Assembly: GCF_009749405.1 (NCBI RefSeq)
Contig: NZ_WBIQ01000001.1
Coordinates: 620,001-684,000, forward strand
DNA: 64,000 nucleotides
Direction: 5' to 3'
Origin: Agromyces lapidis
Lineage (GTDB): Bacteria > Actinomycetota > Actinomycetes > Actinomycetales > Microbacteriaceae
The position numbers and the translations under genes are program-made. Below are positions 7,832-16,293 of the stretch, one piece after another; position 1 is the first letter of the stretch; each line of letters begins with the position of its first letter. The notes under the pieces are model-generated. The model saw only the letters and a program-made list of their open reading frames with translations. It did no database searches and had not been told where the DNA came from.

Positions 7832-8425
7832 ATGACCATGGATGCCCCCGCAGCGCCCGGCGCGCCCCGCGCACCGCGTGGGCGACCGGTCGAGGTCGAC
7901 CCCGAGGCGCTCGCCGCCGTCGCCCTCGCACTCTTCGACGAGCGCGGCTTCGACGAGGTGACCATGGCCGAGGTCGCCGATGCGGCCGGGGTGAGCCGGC
8001 GCACGCTGTTCCGCTACTACCCGTCGAAGCCCGACCTCGTCTGGGGTGGATTCGACGAGGCCATCGCGCGGTTCGAGGCGTCGCTCGGGGCGGAGGGCAC
8101 CAAGCCGTCGGTCACGGCACTCCACCGAGCGTACGTCGCGATGGCGGAGTTCCCGCCCGAACTCCTCGGCGTCACCCGGCAGCGGCTGCGCATCATCGAC
8201 GCCCACCCCGCGGTGCTCGCGCACGGGCTCGCCAAGTTCGGCGCCGTGCACGAACTGCTCGAGCCGTACCTCGGCGAGCGGGGGTCACTGCGGGCGCACC
8301 TGCTCGCCGACCTCTACCTCACCACCGGGTTCAGCGCGATGCGCTGGTGGGCGCGGAGCGGCACGGGCACGCCGGCCGAGGCCGTCGACGCGGCGCTCTC
8401 GCTGCTCGAGGGGGAGTTCGGGTGA
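7832..8425 (+). CDS. TetR family transcriptional regulator
   Basis: A 197-residue regulator. After a Pro/Ala-rich leader of about 20 residues comes the HTH: ALFDERGFDEVTMAEVADAAGV followed by SRRTLFRYYPSKPDLVWGGFD, resembling the MftR-like subgroup of TetR proteins. The C-terminal ligand domain is Leu/Arg-rich and unassigned. ATG 7832 and ATG 7838 are both possible starts and no strong Shine-Dalgarno decides between them. It probably binds the 7788-7808 palindrome and controls itself and the divergent SDR gene. Confidence 0.88.
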   Translation: MTMDAPAAPGAPRAPRGRPVEVDPEALAAVALALFDERGFDEVTMAEVADAAGVSRRTLFRYYPSKPDLVWGGFDEAIARFEASLGAEGTKPSVTALHRAYVAMAEFPPELLGVTRQRLRIIDAHPAVLAHGLAKFGAVHELLEPYLGERGSLRAHLLADLYLTTGFSAMRWWARSGTGTPAEAVDAALSLLEGEFG

Positions 8426-8586
8426 GCGATGTGAGGGAGCTCGGACGACCTTGCGTCCCTTGCAGGGGAACCGGAGCATCCCCTCGATGTCTTTCACCGG
8501 GCACCTTCAGCAGGCGGTAGCCGCCGAATTCGGACAGCGCCCGTGCGACGCCCGCAGGCGGCGCTGTCTCGGGTGCGGCGACGCCG

Positions 8587-9948
8587 TCAGAACGGCGCGA
8601 ACTCGGGCAGGCCCGACGGCACTCGGTCGAACACGTCTCGATCGCCCGCGACTGCTTCAGGTGGCGGAGCTTCGAGTGCGCGGGCAGGCGGGGGATCGGC
8701 CGCTTCACCGGCCCCGACCTCCGCAAACGGCCGCTCGGGCAGCGTTCGCAGTACGTGCCCGGCCGGTGAGGTCCACCGCATGGCCCCGCCGGCCTGCTGC
8801 TCGACGCGCCAGCCGCTCTCGTGTTTCAGTCGGTGGTGGTGCCGGCAGAGCGCGGCGAGGTTCGTCGCGGTGGTCTTGCCGCCGTGCTGCCATGCCGTCG
8901 TGTGGTCGAGGTCGGCGTGGTCGGCGCGGCGACTGCAGCCCGGAAAGCGGCACTGCCCGTCGCGCACGCGCACGAAACCGTCGAGATCGGCCGGCGCACG
9001 GTAGTGCTGACGGCCGTAGCTGAGCACGGCGCCCGTCTCGGGGTGCACGAGGATGCGTCGCATCGACGGGGCGTGCGCGGCCAGCCGCCGGGCGGCCTCG
9101 GCATCGATCGGGCCGTAGCCGTCGAGTTCGGCGGGCTCGTCGGAGAGGCCGAGCAGTGCCATGACGGGTACGGTCACATTGATGCGCGCGAGCACGTCGA
9201 CGGTGTCGGTGCCGCCCGCGAGGCTGCCGCCGAGCAGCAGGTCGGCCGCGAGATCGGCGGTGCGCTGGGCGGGGGTGCGCGAGTCGCCGCTCGCCTCGCG
9301 GCGCGCCAACGCGCCGAGCCGTCGCTCGATCGCGAGCGCACGCTCGGCCTCGAGATGGATGCTGAGCCACGCCATTCCGTCGGGCGCCGGGTCGACGCAC
9401 ACCCGACGTTCATCGACCGCCCGCGTGCGACGCTCGGCGAGCGACTCGGGGTGCAACCGCTCGCGCACGCGCCGCATGCGCCGGCGCACGTCGGCATTGG
9501 TCGACGCGACCCCCTCGGCGGCGGCCGAGGCCGCGGCGTCGAGCGCGACACGCTCGACCGTGTCGGCGACCGGGCTGGGCGAGCCCTGCGTCAGCTCGAG
9601 CACCGAGCGCACCTGCGTGAGCCCGAGCACGCCCGCCTCGAGGGCGTCGAGCGTCGCTGCGCGCGGCCCGGTGAGGCGCTCGGCCTCGGCGACGAGACGA
9701 GAGGCGGAAGCCTCGTGCAGCCCGAGCGTCGTCGCGAGCTCGGCCACGAACGAGCGCGCCGCGAGATCGCGCTCGGCGGCGGTCGCAGCCGCGCCCACAC
9801 CGTCGACGATGCCCGCGAGCTCACGCGCCCGCTGGATGCGGTGGTACTGGTCGGCCTGGATCTGCCGGAGCATGCCCTCGAACGCCGAGATCGCCGCCAA
9901 CTCGAACTGCAGTGCCTCGAGCGGCGGGCCTTCGACGATGGTGGGCAT
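8587..9948 (-). CDS. DUF222 / HNH endonuclease family protein
   Basis: A 453-residue protein with an N-terminal, mostly helical DUF222 domain (about residues 10-330) and a C-terminal HNH nuclease fold: CRFPGC for the zinc knuckle, ADLDHTTAWQHGG with the catalytic His, and LCRHHHRLKH. Such DUF222-HNH proteins are abundant and multicopy in actinobacteria, sometimes near mobile DNA; their target is unknown. ATG 9948 is chosen because upstream in-frame codons show no family similarity. The C-terminal 60 residues after the HNH are low-complexity and Pro-rich. Confidence 0.88.
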   Translation of the reverse strand: MPTIVEGPPLEALQFELAAISAFEGMLRQIQADQYHRIQRARELAGIVDGVGAAATAAERDLAARSFVAELATTLGLHEASASRLVAEAERLTGPRAATLDALEAGVLGLTQVRSVLELTQGSPSPVADTVERVALDAAASAAAEGVASTNADVRRRMRRVRERLHPESLAERRTRAVDERRVCVDPAPDGMAWLSIHLEAERALAIERRLGALARREASGDSRTPAQRTADLAADLLLGGSLAGGTDTVDVLARINVTVPVMALLGLSDEPAELDGYGPIDAEAARRLAAHAPSMRRILVHPETGAVLSYGRQHYRAPADLDGFVRVRDGQCRFPGCSRRADHADLDHTTAWQHGGKTTATNLAALCRHHHRLKHESGWRVEQQAGGAMRWTSPAGHVLRTLPERPFAEVGAGEAADPPPARALEAPPPEAVAGDRDVFDRVPSGLPEFAPF

Positions 9949-10291
9949 GTGATCATTCAAGCAGGAGCCACTGACATTGCTGCGGCGACGAAACCGCAGA
10001 TCAATTGAAGTATCGTCACCTCTGCGCGATGCCTGCCTGAGCTTCGGGACTGGGTGATGGCCGTGCCGTGACATCCATCGATCGCTCGAATCGCGACGCA
10101 TGGAGACAGCTCACCGACCGACCCGCCATGCCACGCGACGTGCTCTGCCTGCGGCGACCGCCGAGGCTCCGGTCACCCCGAGGCATCCGCTCTGGTAGAG
10201 TATTCAGGTTGCCGTGAATCGGCCGCGCATCAAGAGAGCCCAGGCATTCGGCCCCGGGCAGCGCGCAACAAGGAGAAAGGGGATCCCATCT
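9949..10291. other. Intergenic region upstream of rpsO
   Basis: No gene is seen in these 343 bp. The left part is the AT-richer upstream region of the divergent HNH gene. The right part holds one GAGGCATCC motif (10180-10188), the rpsO -10 hexamer at 10196-10201 and a leader of about 85 bases ending in a strong ribosome-binding site. Confidence 0.6.
10196..10201 (+). promoter_or_regulatory. Probable rpsO -10 element
   Basis: TAGAGT about 90 bases upstream of the rpsO ATG; the -35 is not obvious. The transcript would have a long leader, plausible for S15 autoregulation. Confidence 0.45.
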
Positions 10292-10561
10292 ATGGCACTC
10301 GAAGCAGACGTCAAGAAGGCGATCATCGAAGAGTACGCGACGCACCCCGGTGACACTGGATCCCCCGAGGTCCAGATCGCGCTGCTCACCAAGCGCATCA
10401 AGGACCTCACCGAGCACCTCAAGGCGCACAAGCACGACCACCACTCGCGTCGTGGCCTGCTGCTCCTCGTCGGTCAGCGTCGTCGTCTCCTCGGCTACCT
10501 CGCCGATGTCGACATCGCGCGCTACCGCTCGCTCATCGAGCGTCTCGGGCTGCGCCGCTAA
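10292..10561 (+). CDS. rpsO: 30S ribosomal protein S15
   Basis: An 89-residue ribosomal protein that binds 16S rRNA and organises the platform of the 30S subunit. The sequence from [15 protein letters not shown] through [20 protein letters not shown] to IERLGLRR is the full-length S15 pattern. The ATG at 10292 is set by an AAGGAGAAAGGGG ribosome-binding site; an in-frame ATG at 10214 would add 26 non-conserved residues. A strong terminator follows at 10608. In many actinobacteria rpsO is next to pnp; here pnp starts 12.5 kb downstream. Confidence 0.98.
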   Translation: MALEADVKKAIIEEYATHPGDTGSPEVQIALLTKRIKDLTEHLKAHKHDHHSRRGLLLLVGQRRRLLGYLADVDIARYRSLIERLGLRR

Positions 10562-10607
10562 GCGGAGTAGTCTCGCGCGGCTCTCGAAGACACCGCGAAC
10601 TTCTTGC

Positions 10608-10638
10608 GAAGGCCCCCACCGATTCGGTGGGGGCCTTC
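10608..10638 (+). terminator. rpsO terminator
   Basis: Perfect 14-bp stem GAAGGCCCCCACCG/CGGTGGGGGCCTTC with an ATT loop, 46 bases after the rpsO stop. Confidence 0.88.
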
Positions 10639-10696
10639 GTCATGCCCGGATGCCTCGCGTGGGCGTGCCGGCATCGCCGGCCCCGCGACGGGCGGG

Positions 10697-10764
10697 CGCG
10701 CCCGCTCAGCTCGCGCGCCCGCTCAGCTCGCGCGCCCGCTCAGCTCGCGCGCCCGCTCAGCTCG
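10697..10764. repeat. Four perfect 17-bp tandem repeats
   Basis: Unit CGCGCCCGCTCAGCTCG repeated exactly four times (starts 10697, 10714, 10731, 10748). The last copy contains the stop codon and last codons of the CGNR gene (minus strand), so the array is a serial duplication of that gene's 3' end. Seventeen bp is not a multiple of three, and copies 1-3 lie beyond the stop. Confidence 0.95.
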
Positions 10765-11302
10765 CGCGGGCCCGGTGCGCCCGTGCCGCCATGCGGTTGC
10801 CGCAGCGGGTGCTGCAGTAGCGGCGCGAGGCGTTCTTCGAGAGGTCGACGTAGACGCCCTCGCAGTCGTCGGCGTCGCACTCGCGCAGGCGCCGGGTCTC
10901 GTCGGCGCGCACCACGTCGACGAGGGCCATCGCGGCCTCGACGAGCATGCGCTCGGCGAGCGGCGCGTCGGGCGAGGTGGCGTGGATGTGCCAGTCGGCG
11001 CCGTCGTGCCGCACCAGGTGGGGGAGCGCGTTCGCCTCGTCGAGGATGTCGTTGACGGCGCCCGCGAGCTCGTCGCGCGGCAGCGCCCACACGGTGCGGA
11101 GGCGCGTGCGCGCCGCGCGGACCTCGGCGAGTTCGACGTCGTCGCCGTCGTGGCGGCCCGAGTACCTCCAGGCGTCGATCATCGCATCGAGCTGCGAGAT
11201 CGTCGCGAGCTCGTCGTCGCCCGACTCGGATGCCTCGGGCACCGTGTCGGCCAGCGCCGCCATGAACTCCAGTGCCGCCACCGTGTCATCGGTGAAAATC
11301 AT
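10757..11302 (-). CDS. CGNR zinc-finger (ABATE/DUF1470) regulator
   Basis: A 181-residue protein with the N-terminal ABATE domain and a C-terminal CGNR zinc finger: C-x-ADD-C in RECDADDCEGVYVD, then RRYCSTRCGNR, giving four zinc-ligand cysteines at about residues 142-167. CGNR proteins are thought to be stress-linked transcription regulators. ATG 11302 is supported by CAGGAG five bases upstream. Its start codon abuts the -35 box of the divergent EamA transporter gene, suggesting it could control that gene. Its stop codon lies inside a 17-bp tandem repeat. Confidence 0.86.
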   Translation of the reverse strand: MIFTDDTVAALEFMAALADTVPEASESGDDELATISQLDAMIDAWRYSGRHDGDDVELAEVRAARTRLRTVWALPRDELAGAVNDILDEANALPHLVRHDGADWHIHATSPDAPLAERMLVEAAMALVDVVRADETRRLRECDADDCEGVYVDLSKNASRRYCSTRCGNRMAARAHRARAS

Positions 11303-11332
11303 TTGACTCCTGACGAGGTCGGGATGTACTGT
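11303..11332 (+). promoter_or_regulatory. Promoter of the EamA transporter gene
   Basis: TTGACT (11303-11308), 18-bp spacer, TACTGT (11327-11332), about 48 bases before the ATG at 11381. It overlaps the Shine-Dalgarno and start region of the divergent CGNR gene. Confidence 0.6.
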
Positions 11333-11380
11333 CACGAGCATAACGGTTTTCACTCATGACGAGGAAGAGGTGGCGCGACC

Positions 11381-12382
11381 ATGACGGCACGACGTGGCGG
11401 ACTCGCCGGCATCGCGATCGGCCTTGCAGCCGGCCTCGCCTTCGGCATCGGCGGCGTCTTCGTGAAACCCCTGCTCGAGAGCGGCTGGTCGCCCGGCGCC
11501 GCGGTGCTCGCGCGCATCTCGATCGCCGCCGTGCTGCTGGCAATCCCCGGCCTCCTCGCGTTGAAGGGCGACTTCCGCCGGCTGTGGCGTGCCAAGTGGA
11601 CGATCCTGCTCTACGGCACCGTCGCCGTCGCCGGCGTGCAGTTCTTCTTCTACGCCTCGCTCCAGCGCATCCCGGTGTCGATGACGCTGCTCATCGAGTA
11701 CCTCGCGCCGATCGCGCTCGTGCTCCTCGCCTGGGTGCGCACGCGCCGGCTGCCGCAGCGGGTCGTGCTCGGCGGATCGGTGCTCGCGCTCGCCGGCCTC
11801 GTGCTCGTGATCGGCCCGGGCGGCGGCGGGCTCGACGTGCTCGGCCTCGCGTTCGCCGCCCTCGCCATGATCGGCGTCTGCGTGTACTACGCGGTCGGCG
11901 AATCGGCCGCCGAGCAGTTGCCCCCGGTGACGCTCATCGCGGCAGGCTTCGTCGTCGGCGCCCTCGCGCTCGGGCTCGCGGGGCTCACCGGGCTGCTGCC
12001 GATGCACGTCGTGTTCGGCGAGGTCGCCTTCCTGGGGGCGGATGTCCCGTGGTTCGTGCCGCTCCTCGCCGTCGGCGTCGTCTCCACGGCCTTCGCCTAC
12101 ACGGCGGGCATCGCCTCCATCCGCATGCTCGGCGCGCGACTGTCGTCGTTCCTCGGGCTCTCCGAGGTCGTGTTCGCGGCGATCGCCGGGTGGATCCTGC
12201 TCGGCGAGGTGCTGGGCCCGCTGCAGATCCTCGGCGGCCTGCTCATCCTCGGCGGCATCGTCTGCGTGAAGCTCGAGCGGGTCGATCCGCCGGGTGCGCC
12301 CGCGATCGAACTCGGCGCCGAACCGGTGCCCGTGACGGCGTCGACGTCGGTCGTCGCCCCCGGCCCCGAGCGGGCGGCCTAG
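11381..12382 (+). CDS. EamA (DMT superfamily) transporter
   Basis: A 333-residue inner-membrane protein with ten predicted helices in two EamA repeats. Repeat 1 starts at GLAAGLAFGIGGVFVKPLL and repeat 2 near LDVLGLAFAALAMIGVCVYY; the second ends with EVVFAAIAGWILLGEVLG, a strongly conserved EamA stretch. It would export or take up small metabolites; the substrate cannot be told. The ribosome-binding site is the GAGGAAGAGG stretch. Divergent from a CGNR regulator. Its TAG stop is also the first part of the -10 element of the next gene. Confidence 0.9.
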   Translation: MTARRGGLAGIAIGLAAGLAFGIGGVFVKPLLESGWSPGAAVLARISIAAVLLAIPGLLALKGDFRRLWRAKWTILLYGTVAVAGVQFFFYASLQRIPVSMTLLIEYLAPIALVLLAWVRTRRLPQRVVLGGSVLALAGLVLVIGPGGGGLDVLGLAFAALAMIGVCVYYAVGESAAEQLPPVTLIAAGFVVGALALGLAGLTGLLPMHVVFGEVAFLGADVPWFVPLLAVGVVSTAFAYTAGIASIRMLGARLSSFLGLSEVVFAAIAGWILLGEVLGPLQILGGLLILGGIVCVKLERVDPPGAPAIELGAEPVPVTASTSVVAPGPERAA

Positions 12383-12385
12383 GCT
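12380..12385 (+). promoter_or_regulatory. -10 element of a leaderless promoter
   Basis: TAGGCT, 6 nt before ATG 12392; its first three bases are the stop codon of the EamA gene. Confidence 0.65.
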
Positions 12386-12391
12386 ACCGGC

Positions 12392-13279
12392 ATGCGATTC
12401 GGCATCGTCATCCTGCCCCAGTTCGATTGGCCAGAGGCTGCGCGCTACTGGCGCGGGGCCGAGGAGTACGGCTTCGACCACGCCTGGACGTACGACCACC
12501 TCGCCTGGCGCAGCCTCGCCGGCCAGCGCTGGCACGCGACCGTCCCGACGCTGACGGCGGCCGCGATGGTGACCGAGCGCATCGGCCTCGGCACCTTCGT
12601 GTCGCACCCGAACTACCGGCATCCCGTTCCCTTCGCGAAGGACGTCACGACCCTCGACCAGATCTCGGGCGGTCGCGTGCTCCTCGGCATCGGTTCGGGC
12701 GGCACCGGCTTCGACGCGACCGTGCTCGGGCAGCCGCTGCTCACCGCCCGGCAACGCGCCGACCGCTTCAACGAGTTCGTGCGCGAGCTCGACACCCTGC
12801 TGCGCTTCGAAGAGCCGGGCTCGGGCGGCATCTCGTTCGACGGGGAGTGGTTCAGCGCCGACGGGGCCCGCATGGTGGGTGAGCCGGCGCAGCGGCCCCG
12901 CACGCCGTTCCACCTCGCGGCGAACGGCCCGAGAGGGCTCGCACTCGTCGCCGAGCTCGCCGAAGGCTGGGTCACGACGGGCGGCGACGACGACGGCACC
13001 GACGCGTGGTGGCGGCAGGTCGCCGGGCTCTCGGCGCGGCTCGACGACGCCTGCGCGGCGGCCGGCCGCGCCCCCGGCGAACTCGCACGCACGCTGTCGC
13101 TCGACTCGGAGGCGCGCACGAGCCTCGCGAGCGTCGCCGCCTTCGAGGACGCGGTGGGCCGGGCGCGGGAGCTCGGCTTCACCGACGTCGTCGCGCACTG
13201 GCCCCGCCCCGAGGGCATCTACGCGGGCGAGGAACGCGTGCTCGACGAGGTCGCCGCGCGGCTCGACGCCCTGCGCTGA
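12392..13279 (+). CDS. LLM-class flavin-dependent oxidoreductase
   Basis: A 295-residue luciferase-like monooxygenase fold protein using reduced flavin (FMN or F420). The N-terminus MRFGIVILPQFDW, the DHAWTYDHLAWRS active-site loop, IGLGTFVSHPNYRHP and the central GGRVLLGIGSGGTGFD phosphate-binding segment are typical of bacterial LLM proteins. Substrate unknown. The leaderless-type promoter overlaps the end of the EamA gene; a small membrane-anchored protein gene follows 50 bp downstream with its own -10. Confidence 0.87.
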   Translation: MRFGIVILPQFDWPEAARYWRGAEEYGFDHAWTYDHLAWRSLAGQRWHATVPTLTAAAMVTERIGLGTFVSHPNYRHPVPFAKDVTTLDQISGGRVLLGIGSGGTGFDATVLGQPLLTARQRADRFNEFVRELDTLLRFEEPGSGGISFDGEWFSADGARMVGEPAQRPRTPFHLAANGPRGLALVAELAEGWVTTGGDDDGTDAWWRQVAGLSARLDDACAAAGRAPGELARTLSLDSEARTSLASVAAFEDAVGRARELGFTDVVAHWPRPEGIYAGEERVLDEVAARLDALR

Positions 13280-13317
13280 CCCGACGTCCCGGTCACAGCG
13301 CGGGGCATCCGTCGCGA

Positions 13318-13323
13318 TAGCCT
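13318..13323 (+). promoter_or_regulatory. -10 element of a leaderless promoter
   Basis: TAGCCT, 6 nt before ATG 13330. Confidence 0.65.
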
Positions 13324-13329
13324 GAACAG

Positions 13330-13950
13330 ATGTCTGCGCCCCGCCGGAAGCCGCTCCTCCACTGGGAGCCGCTGCCGTATCTCGTCGTGCTCGTGCTGCT
13401 CATCGCGACGGGCGGCGTGCGACCCGAGTCGCCGCCGTGGCTGTTCTGGCCGTTCACCGTGCTGCTCGTCGCCGCGCTCGTGTGGCTGGTCGCAGGCCTC
13501 GTCCGCGGGCGGCGGCGCGGCAACCCCGACCAATGGGGCGATCTGCAGACGATCGACGGGCTCGAACTCGTCGACGCGCCGCGCCGTGAACGCGAGGTGC
13601 GACAGGTCGCCCCGGTCGCCGACGCCCACCGTCACCAGCCGGCCATCGACCTCGCGCTGCTGCACGGCGGCGCCGACCAGCACGCCGTGCTCGTGCCGCG
13701 CGCGAGCCGGTGGCTGTCGCGGCGTTACCGCATCGGGGTGCAGCTCGTCGGCGGCGGCACGCCCAGGCACGCCGGCTTCCTCGGCGATGCGGTGGATGCC
13801 ACGTGGCGCGAGCTCCTCGACGCGCTCGCGTCCGAGGGTCGCTATGTCCGGGTGCCGGCGCGCATCACCGGCGACTCGCGTCCGCACGGCGTCGAACTCG
13901 ACCTCGGCGGTCTCGAGTCGCTCGAGGCCGGCGGGGTCGGCCCGACCTGA
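13330..13950 (+). CDS. Membrane-anchored protein of unknown function
   Basis: A 206-residue protein I cannot assign. Two hydrophobic helices (about residues 15-31 and 37-58) are followed by a basic stop-transfer sequence (RGRRRG) and a soluble domain of about 145 residues, presumably cytoplasmic. The soluble part alternates charged and hydrophobic strands and has no catalytic motif I recognise. It sits 50 bp after an LLM oxidoreductase gene and ends 15 bp from the convergent thioredoxin gene. Confidence 0.75.
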   Translation: MSAPRRKPLLHWEPLPYLVVLVLLIATGGVRPESPPWLFWPFTVLLVAALVWLVAGLVRGRRRGNPDQWGDLQTIDGLELVDAPRREREVRQVAPVADAHRHQPAIDLALLHGGADQHAVLVPRASRWLSRRYRIGVQLVGGGTPRHAGFLGDAVDATWRELLDALASEGRYVRVPARITGDSRPHGVELDLGGLESLEAGGVGPT

Positions 13951-13965
13951 CGACCGGCGGTCGAT

Positions 13966-14364
13966 TCAGACGCCGGCGGCCTGCTGGGCCTCGTCGGCGC
14001 CCTGCGACTCCTGGGCGGCGAGCTGCGCGCGCACCTCGTCCATGTCGAGCGCGCGCACCTGCGAGACGAGCTCGTCGAGCATCGGCCGGGGGAGGGCGCC
14101 GGCCTGCGAGAACACGCCGATGCCGTCCTTGAACGCCATGATCGTCGGGATCGAGGTGATGTTCATCGCGGCCGCGAGCTGCTGCTGGTCCTCGGTGTCG
14201 ACCTTCGCGAAGGTGAGGTCGGGGTTCGCCTCTGAGGCGGCCTCGTAGTTCGGCGCGAACTGGCGGCAGGGGCCGCACCACTCGGCCCAGAAGTCGACGA
14301 AGACGGTGCCGCCCTCGAGGATCGTCTTCTCGAAGGTCTCCAGGGTGAGCGCGACGGTAGCCAT
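13966..14364 (-). CDS. trxA: Thioredoxin
   Basis: A 132-residue thioredoxin with the WCGPC redox motif (residues 29-33), the conserved FVDFWAEW strand and the cis-Pro loop SIPT. It is cytoplasmic, since no signal peptide is present. The C-terminal 25 residues after the fold are Ala/Gln-rich, an extension also seen in other actinobacterial thioredoxins. ATG 14364 is fixed by a leaderless-type TAGGCT at 14371-14376. The symbol is by family; other thioredoxin genes may exist in the genome. Confidence 0.9.
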   Translation of the reverse strand: MATVALTLETFEKTILEGGTVFVDFWAEWCGPCRQFAPNYEAASEANPDLTFAKVDTEDQQQLAAAMNITSIPTIMAFKDGIGVFSQAGALPRPMLDELVSQVRALDMDEVRAQLAAQESQGADEAQQAAGV

Positions 14365-14370
14365 TGGTCC

Positions 14371-14376
14371 AGCCTA
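14371..14376 (-). promoter_or_regulatory. -10 element of the leaderless trxA promoter
   Basis: TAGGCT on the minus strand, 6 nt before ATG 14364. Confidence 0.65.
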
Positions 14377-14558
14377 GGCGACGCCGCTGGGAGGCGGCCC
14401 GATGTTCGCTGGCAGCGACCCGAGCACACTCGACGCCGCGCAGCCAACCGGGTCGAGACGTTCGTCCGGAGTTCTCCGCACCCCCTTTCCCGGGAAGGGC
14501 TCGCACCCTATGCTCCCTTCCCAGGCGCCCAGATCGGGCCGCCGGTTGGAGGAAGACG

Positions 14559-16139
14559 ATGAAGTCACCTGTGACAACGTCCCGCGGATTGGCGATCGCG
14601 ACCGTCGCGGCGTTCGCCGTCGCACTGTTCCCGGCAGGGGCGGCCACCGCCGCGCCCGCCGCGAAGTGCGACAACCGCAACAACAACACCGTCTCGAAGC
14701 TGCTCGAATGCGTGAGCGGCGACGGCGCGATGGAGCACCTCGAGGCGCTGCAAGAGATCGCCGACGAGAACGGCGGCAATCGGGCCGCCGGACTCCCGGG
14801 CTACGAGGCCAGCGTCGACTACGTCGTCGACACGCTCGAGGCGGCCGGTTGGAGCGTGTCGATCGAAGAGTTCGACTACGACTTCATCGGGGATGCGACG
14901 CTCGAGCAGTTGTCGCCGGTGCAGGCCGAGTACCCGACCGGCGCATTCAGCGGCAGCGGCGCGGGTGATGTCACCGCGGCCGTCGTTCCCGTCGACATCA
15001 ACCTCACTCCGCCGCGCGCGTCGACCAGCGGCTGCGAGGAGGCGGACTTCGCCGGGTTCCCCGTGGGCGCGATCGCACTGGTCCAGCGCGGCACCTGCAA
15101 CTTCGGCGACAAGGCGTTCTTCGCCGAGCAGGCCGGCGCCGTCGGCGTCATCATCTTCAACCAGGGCAACACGTCCGACCGTGAGGGCCTGATCGTCGCG
15201 GACGCCTCGTCGCGAACCGACGGCACGCCGGTCTCGCACGGCATCCCGGTCGTCGGAGCGAGCTTCGCCCAGGGCGAGGCGCTCGCGCAGGCGGGCTCGA
15301 CGGCGCACGTCTTCGTGCCCGCACCCGACCCCCGCCCGCAGAAGAACGTGATCGCGGAACTGCCCGGCGCGAACGAGGAGAACGTCGTGATGGCCGGTGC
15401 GCACCTCGACTCCGTGCGCGAGGGCCCCGGCATCAACGACAACGGAAGCGGCTCGGCCGCGCTGCTCGAGATCGCCGAGCAGATGTCGAAGGTGAAGCCC
15501 GAGAACACCGTGCGCCTCGCCTGGTGGGGCGCCGAGGAGGACGGCCTGCTCGGCTCCGCCGCATACGTGGCCGCGCTCTCGCAGGCTGAGAAGGACGAGA
15601 TCGCCCTCTACCTCAACTTCGACATGGTCGCCTCGCCGAACTACATGTTCATGACGTACGACGGCGACGAGTCGGGCTTCCCGGCGCCGGTGACGGTGCC
15701 CGACGGCTCGGTCGAGATCGAGAAGCTGTTCGAGAGCTATTTCACGAGCGTGGGTGTGCCGTACGACGACGCGGAGTTCAGCGGTCGCAGCGACTACGAG
15801 GCGTTCATCCTGAACGGCATCGCCGCGGGCGGTCTGTTCACGGGCGCCGACGCGATCAAGACCGCCGAGCAGCAGGAGATCTGGGGCGGTGAGGTCGGCG
15901 AGATGCTCGACCAGTGCTACCACCAGGCCTGCGATGACATCGACAACGTCGACGCGTACGCGCTCGATGTGAACATGGATGCGATCGCGCTCGCCGTGCT
16001 CGCCTACTCCTACTCGACCGAGTCGGTCAACGGCGTGGTCGGCAAGGAGGTGCCGGGCGGGCTCGTCCTTCCTGCACCGGCGGGTCCTGAGGGCACCGTC
16101 GGCAGCGATGGTGGCCACTCGCACGGCGAAGTCGGATAG
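14559..16139 (+). CDS. Exported M28 family metallopeptidase (aminopeptidase) with PA domain
   Basis: A 526-residue Sec-exported zinc aminopeptidase. There is a signal peptide (residues 1-28, ending ATAAPA), then a protease-associated insert with VQRGTCNFGDKAFFAEQAGA (about 180-200), then the M28 core. Zinc and catalytic residues are visible in AGAHLDSVREGPGINDNGSG, WWGAEEDGLLGS, LYLNFDMVASP and the C-terminal CYHQACDD His. It resembles the Streptomyces griseus aminopeptidase/leucyl aminopeptidase group and probably feeds peptide-derived amino acids to the cell. GGAGGA six bases upstream fixes the ATG; a TATGCT at 14509 may be the -10. A terminator follows. Confidence 0.93.
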   Translation: MKSPVTTSRGLAIATVAAFAVALFPAGAATAAPAAKCDNRNNNTVSKLLECVSGDGAMEHLEALQEIADENGGNRAAGLPGYEASVDYVVDTLEAAGWSVSIEEFDYDFIGDATLEQLSPVQAEYPTGAFSGSGAGDVTAAVVPVDINLTPPRASTSGCEEADFAGFPVGAIALVQRGTCNFGDKAFFAEQAGAVGVIIFNQGNTSDREGLIVADASSRTDGTPVSHGIPVVGASFAQGEALAQAGSTAHVFVPAPDPRPQKNVIAELPGANEENVVMAGAHLDSVREGPGINDNGSGSAALLEIAEQMSKVKPENTVRLAWWGAEEDGLLGSAAYVAALSQAEKDEIALYLNFDMVASPNYMFMTYDGDESGFPAPVTVPDGSVEIEKLFESYFTSVGVPYDDAEFSGRSDYEAFILNGIAAGGLFTGADAIKTAEQQEIWGGEVGEMLDQCYHQACDDIDNVDAYALDVNMDAIALAVLAYSYSTESVNGVVGKEVPGGLVLPAPAGPEGTVGSDGGHSHGEVG

Positions 16140-16156
16140 GCCGGAAACGGGTCGCG

Positions 16157-16187
16157 GGGCGGGGGTGCCTGGTCGGCGCCCCCGCCC
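16157..16187 (+). terminator. M28 peptidase terminator
   Basis: Thirteen-bp G/C stem (GGGCGGGGGTGCC with GGCGCCCCCGCCC, one G-T pair) around a TGGTC loop, 18 bases after the stop. Confidence 0.8.
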
Positions 16188-16280
16188 TCGTCGCGTCGAG
16201 CGGCGGGCCCGCCGCACCGTAGGCGGGGCCGAGCGGAGATGCCGGCGGTAGGTCATGGCCGCCGACGGCTTCTCAGCCGC

Positions 16281-16286
16281 TATCGT
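16281..16286 (+). promoter_or_regulatory. -10 element of a leaderless promoter
   Basis: TATCGT, 7 nt before GTG 16294. It selects that GTG over the ATG at 16255, which would add 13 residues. Confidence 0.6.
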
Positions 16287-16293
16287 GAGCCTC

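Noticed and set aside
8426..8586. Possible small gene between TetR and HNH genes
   Set aside because: No frame shows a recognisable family, good ribosome-binding site or typical codon bias; left as intergenic.
10697..10764. Short repeats resembling a CRISPR array
   Set aside because: The 17-bp units are directly contiguous with no spacers, and no cas genes are near; this is a tandem duplication.
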